Shown piece after piece: positions 1 through 8,406 of a stretch of 62,857 nt of DNA (within the stretch, counting starts at the first letter, position 1; every line of letters begins with the position of its first letter). Under the pieces are notes generated by a model. It was given only the letters and a program-made list of their open reading frames with translations, did not search any database and was not told where the DNA came from. The translations under genes were made by a program, and so were the position numbers. The stretch comes from CAYSYY01 sp964576115 [NCBI: uncultured Gemmatimonadota bacterium] (GTDB taxonomy: Bacteria > Blakebacterota > Blakebacteria > Blakebacterales), in NCBI GenBank assembly GCA_964576115.1, contig CAZNUA010000018.1:1-62857 (forward strand), in the 5' to 3' direction.

Positions 1-89
1 TCAAGACAGTGGTGCAGTCGCTGATCTTTCTGTTGTTGGGGGCCGGCGGGATGCTCATCCTGCGCCGGAGCGGTGACACTGGGGCATGA
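1..89 (+). CDS. C-terminal end of a membrane protein (partial)
   Basis: The open frame enters from the left edge (first full codon at base 3) and stops with TGA at 87-89. The visible 28 residues are one hydrophobic stretch (VVQSLIFLLLGAGGMLIL) followed by a short basic tail (RRSGDTGA), which looks like a last transmembrane helix with a cytoplasmic end. The TGA overlaps the ATG of the next gene as ATGA, so the two are probably co-transcribed and translationally coupled. The family cannot be identified from this fragment. Confidence 0.6.
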   Translation, partial: KTVVQSLIFLLLGAGGMLILRRSGDTGA

Positions 90-2272
90 CGGCGATCTCA
101 CGGCGTCTTCATCCATCGCTTCACCGGATTCCGGTCGGACCGGCACTCCCGGCCGGAAGGGTGTGGAGCATGGTTCTCACAGCCTCTCTCATCATCGGCG
201 CTGTCGGCCTGGCGCCCACGACGGCTGTGACTCAGGTCGCCGATGTCACACCGGACGTCAAGACCCTGGCTGTGCGCCGGATCGGCACCCCCCCCGTACT
301 CGACGGTCGCTTGCCCGCTTCGGAGTGGCCGTCCGACTCCTTTGTCAGCGGACTGATCCAGCTGCGGCCCCATAACGGCGAGCCGGCCGAGGCCGACCTG
401 TACGCCTCGGTGGCCTCGGATGGAAGTGCCCTCTATGTGGCCTTCCGGGCGCCGCTGTACGGCGGCGAGGCGCCGGTGGCCGCAGTGACCGGCCGCGACA
501 GCGGGTCGTTGATCAGCGACGATCTCGTCGGGCTGGTGATCGACACCTTCGGGGACGGTCGAAGCGGCTTCGGTTTTTACATCAACGCCCTGGGCACGCA
601 GGCCGACGTGCGGATCGCCAATGATGCCGAGACGACGGATGACACCTGGGACGCCGAATGGCAGGTGGCCACCGCGGTGAGTGAGGCGGCCTGGACGGCG
701 GAGATCCTTATTCCCTTCCGGTCGCTCTCCTACGATCCGGATCTGAGGGAATGGGGTTTCAACTTCGGGCGTCAGTATCCGCCCCGGCTCGAAGAAGCCT
801 GGTGGAACGGTCCGGTCGAGAAGAGCTTTCACGTTTCGCGCTGCGGCCGGCTCGTCGGTGTGCCGGTCCCAGAGCCCCTCAACCCGATCTCGGTCACCCC
901 GTACTTGACCGTGCGGCACGCCGAGACCGCGTACGGACAGTTCTCGAGCGGCTGGCAGGGTGACGCCGGAGCCGATATTGAGAGCGATCTGGGGCCACAG
1001 TTCACCCTCAACGCCTCTCTCAACCCCGATTTTGCCAGCGTGGAGGGCGACCGGGAACAGATCAACCTCTCTCCCTTCGAACTCTCCTTCCCCGAAAAGA
1101 GACGCTTCTTCCTCGAAGGCAACGATCTCTGGAGCAACCGGATCAGGGCTTTCTACACCCGCCGGATCGGGCAGATCGACGGCGGCGCCAAACTGGTCGG
1201 GCGCACCGGGCATAATACCATGGCGGCTCTGGCGGTGCGCGAGGCGACCCTGCCCGACAATCCCGAAACGGCCGGCAACGAGTACCGGCCGGGATCCACC
1301 TGGGGGGTCCTGCGCCTGCGGCGTGACGTACTCGAGAACAGCACCATCGGGCTGATCGGGGTGAACCGGCACTCGACGGACGGCGAGACCGGCGCCCTGG
1401 GCAGCGACCTGTATCTGAACCTGACCGGCGACTGGTACGTGACCGGACAGGCGATCGTCTCGTGGCCCGATCCCGCCCTGGAAAGCGGGGCGTTTTTCCT
1501 GCGGGCCGAGCGCAAGACCGATATCTATGATTACCACCTGCGCTATACCGAACTGGGCGAGCGGTTCCGCAACAATGTCAATGAGGTCGGGTACATCCGC
1601 GATGACGATCGGCGCGAGCTCGACGCGGCGGCCAGCTATACCTGGTATCCGCACGGCGGGCCCCTCCAGTTCCTCGAGTATGAATCCAACTACAACATCT
1701 ACTGGAGCCGGTCGAACGGACGCCTGCGGAACTGGGAGATTCATCAGTCATGCGATCTCTACCTGCGCAACGACCTGAGTTTCGAATACGAAGGGGAGTT
1801 CGAGAGCCAGGAACCGGACGTACGCTTCGATCGCCATTACTTCAATCGCCAGCACACCTTCTCGCTCGGCTACCGCACCGAAGAATGGGCCAGTACGAGT
1901 GTGAGCCTGTCAGTCGGTGAATGGCAGGACTCCGACCTCACACTCTGGGAAGCCTCGATCAACCGCTCCTTGCTCGAGGGGTTGACGGCGTCTTACTCCT
2001 TCGTCGATCTCCGGCTCGAGCCCGATCCCTGGGAAGAAAACGCGCAGATCCATATCGTGCGCCTCGAATACGCCTTCACCCCCGACCTCTACTGGCGCAT
2101 CTTCGCCCAGACCAACAGCGGCGATGACGAGGTCTATCTCTACTCGGTTTTCGGGTGGCGCTACCGGCCGCCGTTCTCGGCCGTGTACATTACCTGGACC
2201 CGGGACGAGATCATCGGCTCCGATCCCCGCCCGATCCTCTTCCTCAAAGTGAGTTACCAGATCGGAGGCTGA
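86..2272 (+). CDS. DUF5916 outer-membrane protein with CBM9-like N-terminal domain
   Basis: A 728-residue secreted protein. A basic N-terminus is followed by a hydrophobic signal segment (residues about 29-48), then a CBM9-like beta-sandwich beginning at PPVLDGRLPASEW (about 69-81). The C-terminal two thirds is rich in alternating aromatic strands typical of a DUF5916 outer-membrane barrel, with the family hallmark FPEKRRFFLEGNDLW near residue 335. Function is unknown; the family is inferred to bind or pass carbohydrate or another ligand. The start overlaps the upstream stop (ATGA), and an internal ATG at 170 could also open the signal peptide. The dipeptidase gene follows after 8 bases, so they form an operon. 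A paralogue is at 32303-34522. Confidence 0.85.
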   Translation: MTAISRRLHPSLHRIPVGPALPAGRVWSMVLTASLIIGAVGLAPTTAVTQVADVTPDVKTLAVRRIGTPPVLDGRLPASEWPSDSFVSGLIQLRPHNGEPAEADLYASVASDGSALYVAFRAPLYGGEAPVAAVTGRDSGSLISDDLVGLVIDTFGDGRSGFGFYINALGTQADVRIANDAETTDDTWDAEWQVATAVSEAAWTAEILIPFRSLSYDPDLREWGFNFGRQYPPRLEEAWWNGPVEKSFHVSRCGRLVGVPVPEPLNPISVTPYLTVRHAETAYGQFSSGWQGDAGADIESDLGPQFTLNASLNPDFASVEGDREQINLSPFELSFPEKRRFFLEGNDLWSNRIRAFYTRRIGQIDGGAKLVGRTGHNTMAALAVREATLPDNPETAGNEYRPGSTWGVLRLRRDVLENSTIGLIGVNRHSTDGETGALGSDLYLNLTGDWYVTGQAIVSWPDPALESGAFFLRAERKTDIYDYHLRYTELGERFRNNVNEVGYIRDDDRRELDAAASYTWYPHGGPLQFLEYESNYNIYWSRSNGRLRNWEIHQSCDLYLRNDLSFEYEGEFESQEPDVRFDRHYFNRQHTFSLGYRTEEWASTSVSLSVGEWQDSDLTLWEASINRSLLEGLTASYSFVDLRLEPDPWEENAQIHIVRLEYAFTPDLYWRIFAQTNSGDDEVYLYSVFGWRYRPPFSAVYITWTRDEIIGSDPRPILFLKVSYQIGG

Positions 2273-2280
2273 AAGACCCG

Positions 2281-3897
2281 ATGAATAGACGACGATCCAG
2301 AGGCGGACCGATTCTGCGCCGCGCGTTCCTGGCCGGTTTCATCCTGCTCGGTGTGCCCGTCGCTGCAACCGGAGCGCAGGAAGCGGTTCCGCACGGCTGT
2401 ACGGTCATGATCGCGGGGCGGGAAGCCACGGCGGACGGCTCGATCCTCTTCGTGAAGACCGAGGATGACAGCCCCCGCGACATCGATCGGCTCTGGTTCG
2501 TTCCGCGCCGGACCCATCAACCCGGATCGGTCGTGAGACTGCGCCGCGGAGGCACGTTGTCCCAGATCCCCGAAACATACGCGTACTTCTGGGACCAGTG
2601 CCCCGGGACCGCGTTCTCGAACGGGGTCGTAAACGAATGGGGGGTGGCCTTCGGCAGCAACGGCTGTGCCTCGCGGGAGGACTCGTACGACGAGGTCGTC
2701 GCCCGGGGGGAAATCGTTGACGGCGGTATTGGTTTCCGACTCAGGCTTATTCTCGCCGAACGCTGCCGTACGGCCCGCGAGGCGGTCGAAATGGCAGCCG
2801 AACTGATCAACCGGTTCGGGTACGCGGCTTCGGGGCGGAACCTGAATATCGTCGGTCCCGGGGAGGCATGGCAGCTCCAGATGGCGCGGGGCCGGCACTA
2901 TGTCGCCCGCCGGGTCCGGGACGATGAAGTGGCCATCATCGCCAACACCTTCAGCATCCGAGAAGTGGATCCCGACGATCGGGAGAACATCATCTGTTCA
3001 CCCGATCTGATCGCCTATGCCATCGAACGGGGCTGGTACGATCCGGCCGGGGGCGAGCCTTTCGATTTTGCCCGCGCCTATGCTCCCGAACGGAACCATA
3101 CTTCGCCCTCCAATACCGACCGTCAGTGGAACATGGCCCGTCTGCTCAACGAGGACTTTCCGCTCACTCTCGAGGACGCCCGGGCGGGGCGGATGCCGGT
3201 TGCGGTCATTCCCGACCGTCCGCTCACTGTCCGTGATGCCTTTGCCGTGTTCCGCAACCACTACGAGGGCACCGCACTGGATCGTTCGGGATTCACCGTC
3301 TCGGGTGAATACGGGCAGAGTCCGCATCGCAATGCCTCCCCGATCTGTAACTACGGCACCCACCGGACCACCGTCATCCAGCAGCGCCGCGATATGCCGC
3401 CCGCCGTGGGCACCCTCATCTGGCGGGCTCTCGACCAGCCCTGCAGCAGCGTCTTCGTTCCCTGGTATCTGGGAGCCGACCGCATTCCCGGGCCGTACCA
3501 GCAATCCCCGGAGAACCTCGCGACCACCGACCGCGATCTGCTCGCCTTCCACTTCGACCTTCCTCCAGAGATCTGGAAACTGGATCGCGAATCCGCCTCG
3601 GGCATCTTCGGCTACCTGGGTGGTCTGGTCGATGCCTGGTACGAGCTGACCATCGATGTCGTCCGGGCGCGGTGGAACGCTTTCGAGGCGGTCCAGTTCG
3701 ATCTGCAGCCGGCGATCGAGTCCACTGCCCTCGAGCTCTGGCACCAGGATCCCGATCTGGCGCGCGAGTACCTCACGATCTATACCCGGTCCCGCGCCGT
3801 CGAAGCGCTCGATATCGCCCGTGAGCTGACCGCGGCGATCGAGCAGCAACTGTGGACCTCGGGCGTGAGAAGGAGACTCATCCCCCCCGGTGACTGA
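2281..3897 (+). CDS. Secreted C69-family dipeptidase
   Basis: A 538-residue protein with a cleavable signal (hydrophobic residues about 14-31, then GAQEAVPHG) leading directly to Cys40 in HGCTVMIAGREATADGS. This matches the N-terminal nucleophile cysteine of peptidase family C69 (PepD-like, Ntn fold), which is exposed by processing and hydrolyses dipeptides. The family motif around SNGVVNEWGVAFGSNGC (about 122-138) is also present. The signal peptide points to action in the periplasm or outside the cell. An ATG with GGAGG upstream, 8 bases after the barrel gene, supports the start. The gene ends shortly before a strong bidirectional terminator, so it is the last gene of this operon. Confidence 0.87.
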   Translation: MNRRRSRGGPILRRAFLAGFILLGVPVAATGAQEAVPHGCTVMIAGREATADGSILFVKTEDDSPRDIDRLWFVPRRTHQPGSVVRLRRGGTLSQIPETYAYFWDQCPGTAFSNGVVNEWGVAFGSNGCASREDSYDEVVARGEIVDGGIGFRLRLILAERCRTAREAVEMAAELINRFGYAASGRNLNIVGPGEAWQLQMARGRHYVARRVRDDEVAIIANTFSIREVDPDDRENIICSPDLIAYAIERGWYDPAGGEPFDFARAYAPERNHTSPSNTDRQWNMARLLNEDFPLTLEDARAGRMPVAVIPDRPLTVRDAFAVFRNHYEGTALDRSGFTVSGEYGQSPHRNASPICNYGTHRTTVIQQRRDMPPAVGTLIWRALDQPCSSVFVPWYLGADRIPGPYQQSPENLATTDRDLLAFHFDLPPEIWKLDRESASGIFGYLGGLVDAWYELTIDVVRARWNAFEAVQFDLQPAIESTALELWHQDPDLAREYLTIYTRSRAVEALDIARELTAAIEQQLWTSGVRRRLIPPGD

Positions 3898-3948
3898 GCC
3901 GGCACGAGTCATGACGAGTATCCCTCTTTATACTCGGGATGGTTAAAA

Positions 3949-3974
3949 AAAAGGCGGCCCGAAGGCCGCCTTTT
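3949..3974. terminator. Bidirectional rho-independent terminator
   Basis: A perfect inverted repeat: AAAAGGCGGCC, a 4-base CGAA loop, GGCCGCCTTTT. The stem has seven G-C pairs flanked by an A-tract on one side and a T-tract on the other, so it can terminate in both directions. It lies between the convergent dipeptidase gene and icd and serves both. Confidence 0.92.
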
Positions 3975-4026
3975 CCCGATGTGCCCCGGGATCGGAGCCC
4001 ATCCTGTGGATCGTATCGGGTGAAAT

Positions 4027-5367
4027 CTACATCCGGTCGACGATCGCTTCTCCAAAGCCCGAGCACGACACTTCGGTCACGTCCTCGCGACCCTCGCGCT
4101 TCATCAACCGTGCCAGGTCGTAGGTCACGTGGCCGTCGATGATAGCCTGGCCCATGCCCTTGTTGATCAGGTCGGCGGCTTCGTTCCACTCCATGTGGTT
4201 GAGCATCATCACCGCCGAGAGGATCAGCGAACCGGGGTTGACCTTGTCCATCCCGGTGTACTTCGGGGCGGTACCGTGAGTGGCTTCGAACAGGGCCACG
4301 TCATCAGACATGTTGGCCCCCGGTCCAAGTCCCAGACCGCCGACCAGGGCGATGGCCGCATCCGAGAGAAAGTCGCCGTTCAGGTTCGGCGTGCAGAGAA
4401 CGTTGTACTCGTCGGGGCGGGTCTGGATCTGCTGGAAGATCGAGTCGGCGATCCGGTCCTTGACCAGGATCTTGCCCTCGGGCATCTCGCCGCCCAGTTC
4501 GTCCCAGAGCTTCTTCTCGGTGACGATCTTGTCGGCGAACTCATCCTCGGCCAGCTCATAGCTCCACTTGGTGAACGACCCTTCGGTGAACTTCATGATG
4601 TTGCCCTTGTGCACGAAGGTCACGGTCGGCAGATCGTGGTCGACCGCCCACTGCAGGGCCATGCGTGCCAGCCGCTTGGTGCCGGTCACCGAGATGGGCT
4701 TTACCCCGATCCCGGAGTCGGGCAGGATCTCGCGGCCGGTCTTTTCCTTGATGATGTCGATGATGGCCATCGCGGTCTCACTGCCGGCTTCGAAGTCATG
4801 TCCGGCGTACACATCCTCGGTGTTCTCCCGGAAAATGATGAAGTTCACCTTGTCGGCGTACTTGCTGGGCGAGGGGACGCCTTCGAAGAAACGGATGGGG
4901 CGCACGCAGGCGAACAGGTTCAGGTGCTGGCGCAGGTTCACGTTGATCGAACGGAACCGGGGCGCCACGCCGTCGTCCTTGCCGCACTTGTCGCAGGTGC
5001 CGTCGTGGTACTGCTGGTGGGCGCAGTAGAGGCAGACGTGGGTTTCTTCGCCGATCGGGGTGGTGAAGGGCCCCTTGATGGCGATCCGCAGGTAGCGGAT
5101 GGCGTCGACCGTCTCCTGGGGGAAGACGTCACCGTAGTGGTGGAGACCTTCCAGGCCGGCGTAGAGCGGGCACCAGGAGATCTTGCGCTGGCCGCCATAG
5201 GCCTTCTCGACGGCTGAGTCGACCACATTCTGCATGGCCGGAGTGATATCCAGCCCGATACCGTCCCCACGCAGGTAGCCGATAACGGGATTGTCACCGA
5301 TAATGTAGCGGCCGTCTTCGTACTGGATGAGGTCGCCTTCGGGGATCGTAACTTCCTTGAATTCCAT
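4027..5367 (-). CDS. icd: NADP-dependent isocitrate dehydrogenase with four-cysteine insertion
   Basis: TCA-cycle enzyme converting isocitrate to 2-oxoglutarate and CO2 with NADPH formation. The 446-residue product follows the E. coli-type Icd from end to end: FRENTEDVYAG, VHKGNIMKFTEG, NLNGDFLSDA and FEATHGTAPKY are all present. HGTAPKY and VTYDLARLM keep the Lys/Tyr and Tyr/Arg positions that select NADP. The odd part is about 30 extra residues between TTPIG and FRSINVNLRQ containing C112-x2-C115-x9-C125-x2-C128, a zinc-knuckle or rubredoxin-like pattern. The insert sits just before Ser140, the counterpart of E. coli Ser113 (the regulatory phosphorylation site in the substrate pocket). The ATG at 5367 is chosen for its AGGAAGGA ribosome site. 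Confidence 0.96.
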   Translation of the reverse strand: MEFKEVTIPEGDLIQYEDGRYIIGDNPVIGYLRGDGIGLDITPAMQNVVDSAVEKAYGGQRKISWCPLYAGLEGLHHYGDVFPQETVDAIRYLRIAIKGPFTTPIGEETHVCLYCAHQQYHDGTCDKCGKDDGVAPRFRSINVNLRQHLNLFACVRPIRFFEGVPSPSKYADKVNFIIFRENTEDVYAGHDFEAGSETAMAIIDIIKEKTGREILPDSGIGVKPISVTGTKRLARMALQWAVDHDLPTVTFVHKGNIMKFTEGSFTKWSYELAEDEFADKIVTEKKLWDELGGEMPEGKILVKDRIADSIFQQIQTRPDEYNVLCTPNLNGDFLSDAAIALVGGLGLGPGANMSDDVALFEATHGTAPKYTGMDKVNPGSLILSAVMMLNHMEWNEAADLINKGMGQAIIDGHVTYDLARLMKREGREDVTEVSCSGFGEAIVDRM

Positions 5368-5438
5368 CGTGTCCTTCCTGTTCGGTGTGGCGGCCTTCAG
5401 GCGCCGCTCCGCACGCATGGTGCACTCGCAGATCGGCG

Positions 5439-5491
5439 TACGGTGGTCAGTGAGCACCGTACTATATACGTATCCGCGCGGCGGGAAACAA
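5439..5491 (-). promoter_or_regulatory. icd promoter with start-site dyad
   Basis: Reading leftward: -35 TTGTTT (5486-5491), 17-base spacer, -10 TATATA (5463-5468). Immediately downstream, over the expected transcription start, lies a perfect inverted repeat TACGGTG-N9-CACCGTA (5439-5461). It is placed where a bound protein would block initiation, so it is a candidate repressor operator for icd. The regulator is not identifiable here. Confidence 0.6.
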
Positions 5492-5533
5492 GCGGCTGGG
5501 CGGGCCTGATTCCGATTTGTGAACCGGCCGCGA

Positions 5534-8209
5534 TTATTCGGTGCGCAGAGCCTCGATCGGATCGAGACGGGTAACCCGCAGGGCCGGCAGCAGACAGGAA
5601 AGGAAAGCCACCGCCAGCAGCAGCAGGGTAACGAGAATCCAGGTCAGCGGTTCGATCGGGGCTACCTCGTAGAGCATTCCTTCCAGGAAGCGGCTCAGAG
5701 CCGCCGCGGCGGCCAGACCGATGCCGATCCCGATCAGGGCCCGGACCATGCCCTGACGGACGATCAGGTTCAACACCCCCTGCGGCATCGCGCCCAGGGT
5801 CAGCCTGACAGCCAGCTCGGGGGCCCGCTCGTTCACGCCGTGCGCTACCACCCCGAACAGACCCGCACATCCGAGGATCAGGGCTATGAAGGCGAAGATC
5901 CCGAAGACCGAGGTCGTAAACCGTGAGCTGGTCAGAGAGCCGTCCAGCGATTCCTCGAGGGTGCGTATATTGGCCATTGGAAGATCGGGATCCAGGTCGG
6001 CCAGGATGGCCCGCAGATCGGGGACGACGGCCCGGGGATCGCCCTCGGTATGCACCACGAAGGTGACCGGGTTCCAGATGTCGAGGGCGTACGAGATATA
6101 GGCCGCCCGGGTCGCCTCACGCCCCGGCCCCCGCTCGCGCATTTCCTCGACCACGCCCAGGACCGGCGCCCGGGTGTCTTCCTCTCCCCACAGCAGGGCC
6201 TGGCGGCCGAGCGGATTCTCGTCGGGCCAGAGGGCAGACGCCAGGTTCTCGCTGCAGATGAAACCCGACAGGACCTCGGCATTGCTCAGATCGTGCCAGG
6301 TCCGGCCCTGTTTGAGTTCCAGGCCCATGGCTGCGAAATAGTGGGGCGTGACATACCGCCAGTCGGCCAGCAGCATGGCTTCCTCACCCAGGTGCGCCTT
6401 TTCGGAGGTGATGATGCCCATGTTGGTCGACCATGGCCCCATGGGGGCGACACTGACCGCTCCGGCCTCCTGCACGGCGGAGTGGGCTTCGATCCGGTCG
6501 AGAAAGGACTCGAGCAGCCGGTCGGCCCGGTCGTTACGGGAGACCAGATCGAGGACCGACGTCGGCGGCGGGCCCGGCGGACTGTAGATGTTCTCGGGCA
6601 GTTCGACATCGAAGAGCAGGCGGTTTTCGGCTTCGAACCCGACCTCGCTCCGGGTGAGTCCCGCCAGGCTCGAGAGCATCAGACCTGCCCCGATCAGCAG
6701 GACCAGCGAGAGAGCCAGTTCCACGATTACCAGCCCCCCCTGCAGCCGGCGGCGGCTGGAACTTGCGGTGGTCCGGTTGCTTCCCTCCCGCAGGATCGCC
6801 CCGGCCCTGTCCCGGGTGGCCTGCAGGGCCGGGATGATACCCGCCGTAAAACCGGTTGCAATGATCAGCAGGGCGGTAAAAAACAGGACCGCGCCGTTCA
6901 ATGTCACCTGCTCCAGGCGGGGGATCCCGCCCGGATCGAGGGCTTTGACGAAGCTGATTCCCCAGGTGGCCAGGATGATCCCCACGCCTCCCCCGATCAC
7001 GGTCAGAAGCAGCGACTCGGTCACAAGCTGGCGGATGATCCGGCCGCGATCGGCCCCCAGAGCCGACACGATGGCAATCTCACGCCGGCGGGCGGTAGCC
7101 TGAGCGAGCAGGATGTTGGCCAAGTTCAGACAGGCGAGCAGTAGGACGAAGCCGACCGCCCCCAGCAGCACCAGCAGGGTACGCGGCGCCTGCTGTCCGT
7201 GCAGCCAGTCGCGCAGGGGCATCAACGTCGTTCCGGTCAGGTCGGCTTCGGTGGATTGCTCTGCTATCTGAAGCGCGATGCGGTCGAGTTCGGCCCCGGC
7301 CTGTTCGGGGGTCACGCCCGGTCGCATCCGGCCGAAACACGAGAGAATGTGATTGTTACGATCCCCGGTGGCATTGGCTCCCAGCGGCAGAAAAACCTCG
7401 TGCCACGTCTGCCAGTATTCGCCCGGTTCGAGGATCCCGATAACGGTGCACGGTTCTCCGTTCAGAGTGATCGACGAACCGAGTAGGGCCCGGTCACCGG
7501 CGAACGCCTCCTGCCAGAATCTGTAGGAGAGGACGGCCACGCGGGCGGGATCGCCGCTCTGATCCTCCTCGGGCGTGAAGGTGCGGCCGAGGTGGGTTTC
7601 GATCCCGAGCGCGGGGAAGAATCCGTGGGAGACCAGGCAGGTGGACAGCTGGCGGGCCGATTCCTCCCCGGTCAGAACCGAGCTTCCCCGCCGGTAGGCC
7701 CCCAGATGAGTGAAGCTCATCGCCCGTTGCTGCAGATCGAGAAAGTTCGGTTCGCAGACCGCGCTGTACTCGGACCCCCGATCGTCATTGCGTTCGAATA
7801 TCCGCTGGATCCGGTCGGGCTCGGGGTAGGGCAGGGGCTTGATGACGGCCTGGTACACCAGGCTGAAAATGGCGCTGTTGGCCCCGATCCCCAGGGCGAG
7901 CATCAGGGTGGCGATCCCGGTCGCGGCGGGCTTCTTCGCCATCCGGCGCAGGCCGTACCTCACATCCCGGGCGAAGGTCTCCAGAAAACGAGCCCGGCTC
8001 TCTTCGCGTACCTGTTCCTTGGTCATCTCCATGCCTCCCAGACTCTTTAGAGCCTGCCTGCGGGCCAGCGTCGGATCCATCCCCTGTTCGATGAATGCTT
8101 CAGTCTGCATCTCGATGTGGAACCGGAGTTCGGAATCGAGCTGTTCCTCCAGAGCGGTCGTCCGGAAGAGGTTCAGGAAGCGGTTCAGGAAGCGACGCAG
8201 GTCGGCCAT
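5534..8209 (-). CDS. ADOP-family FtsX/MacB-like permease (A)
   Basis: An 891-residue permease of the 'acidobacterial duplicated orphan permease' type. A short cytoplasmic prefix domain (ELRFHIEMQTEAFIEQGM, about 28-45) precedes a first transmembrane helix at about residue 90, then a periplasmic MacB-like domain, three helices, and a second MacB-PCD/FtsX unit. The C-terminus LRVTRLDPIEALRTE is the usual FtsX end motif. No ABC ATPase gene adjoins. Unlike its four paralogues in this window it has no PadR gene directly upstream; it follows permease B by 197 bases and may be read from that operon. The ATG at 8209 is preferred over one at 8257 because the product then begins at the conserved prefix domain. 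Transported or sensed ligand unknown. Confidence 0.85.
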   Translation of the reverse strand: MADLRRFLNRFLNLFRTTALEEQLDSELRFHIEMQTEAFIEQGMDPTLARRQALKSLGGMEMTKEQVREESRARFLETFARDVRYGLRRMAKKPAATGIATLMLALGIGANSAIFSLVYQAVIKPLPYPEPDRIQRIFERNDDRGSEYSAVCEPNFLDLQQRAMSFTHLGAYRRGSSVLTGEESARQLSTCLVSHGFFPALGIETHLGRTFTPEEDQSGDPARVAVLSYRFWQEAFAGDRALLGSSITLNGEPCTVIGILEPGEYWQTWHEVFLPLGANATGDRNNHILSCFGRMRPGVTPEQAGAELDRIALQIAEQSTEADLTGTTLMPLRDWLHGQQAPRTLLVLLGAVGFVLLLACLNLANILLAQATARRREIAIVSALGADRGRIIRQLVTESLLLTVIGGGVGIILATWGISFVKALDPGGIPRLEQVTLNGAVLFFTALLIIATGFTAGIIPALQATRDRAGAILREGSNRTTASSSRRRLQGGLVIVELALSLVLLIGAGLMLSSLAGLTRSEVGFEAENRLLFDVELPENIYSPPGPPPTSVLDLVSRNDRADRLLESFLDRIEAHSAVQEAGAVSVAPMGPWSTNMGIITSEKAHLGEEAMLLADWRYVTPHYFAAMGLELKQGRTWHDLSNAEVLSGFICSENLASALWPDENPLGRQALLWGEEDTRAPVLGVVEEMRERGPGREATRAAYISYALDIWNPVTFVVHTEGDPRAVVPDLRAILADLDPDLPMANIRTLEESLDGSLTSSRFTTSVFGIFAFIALILGCAGLFGVVAHGVNERAPELAVRLTLGAMPQGVLNLIVRQGMVRALIGIGIGLAAAAALSRFLEGMLYEVAPIEPLTWILVTLLLLAVAFLSCLLPALRVTRLDPIEALRTE

Positions 8210-8406
8210 GATCGTGTCAATCCTGATCAGGTACGCGAGGGTGTCAACGTACCACATGCGGCTGTCGAATGCTTCCCCTAGATGAACGACAAAAGAGAAG
8301 AAATTGTTTCACATCGGTTCCGACTATCCCTCAGCGGGGGATCCTGTCAGAAGGGGGCGCACCGCCGGAGCCGTCGAATCCGGCCGGATCGCTCTGACGG
8401 TTGCGT

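Noticed and set aside
98-1744. Long open frame (548 codons) on the minus strand
   Set aside because: Antisense to the DUF5916 gene. It has low-complexity Pro/Arg/Gly/Val composition typical of high-GC shadow frames, no domain and no ribosome site.
8210-8406. Possible separate promoter for permease A (TTGACA at about 8236-8241, minus strand)
   Set aside because: No acceptable -10 at 16-18 bases; kept only as a possibility, not annotated.
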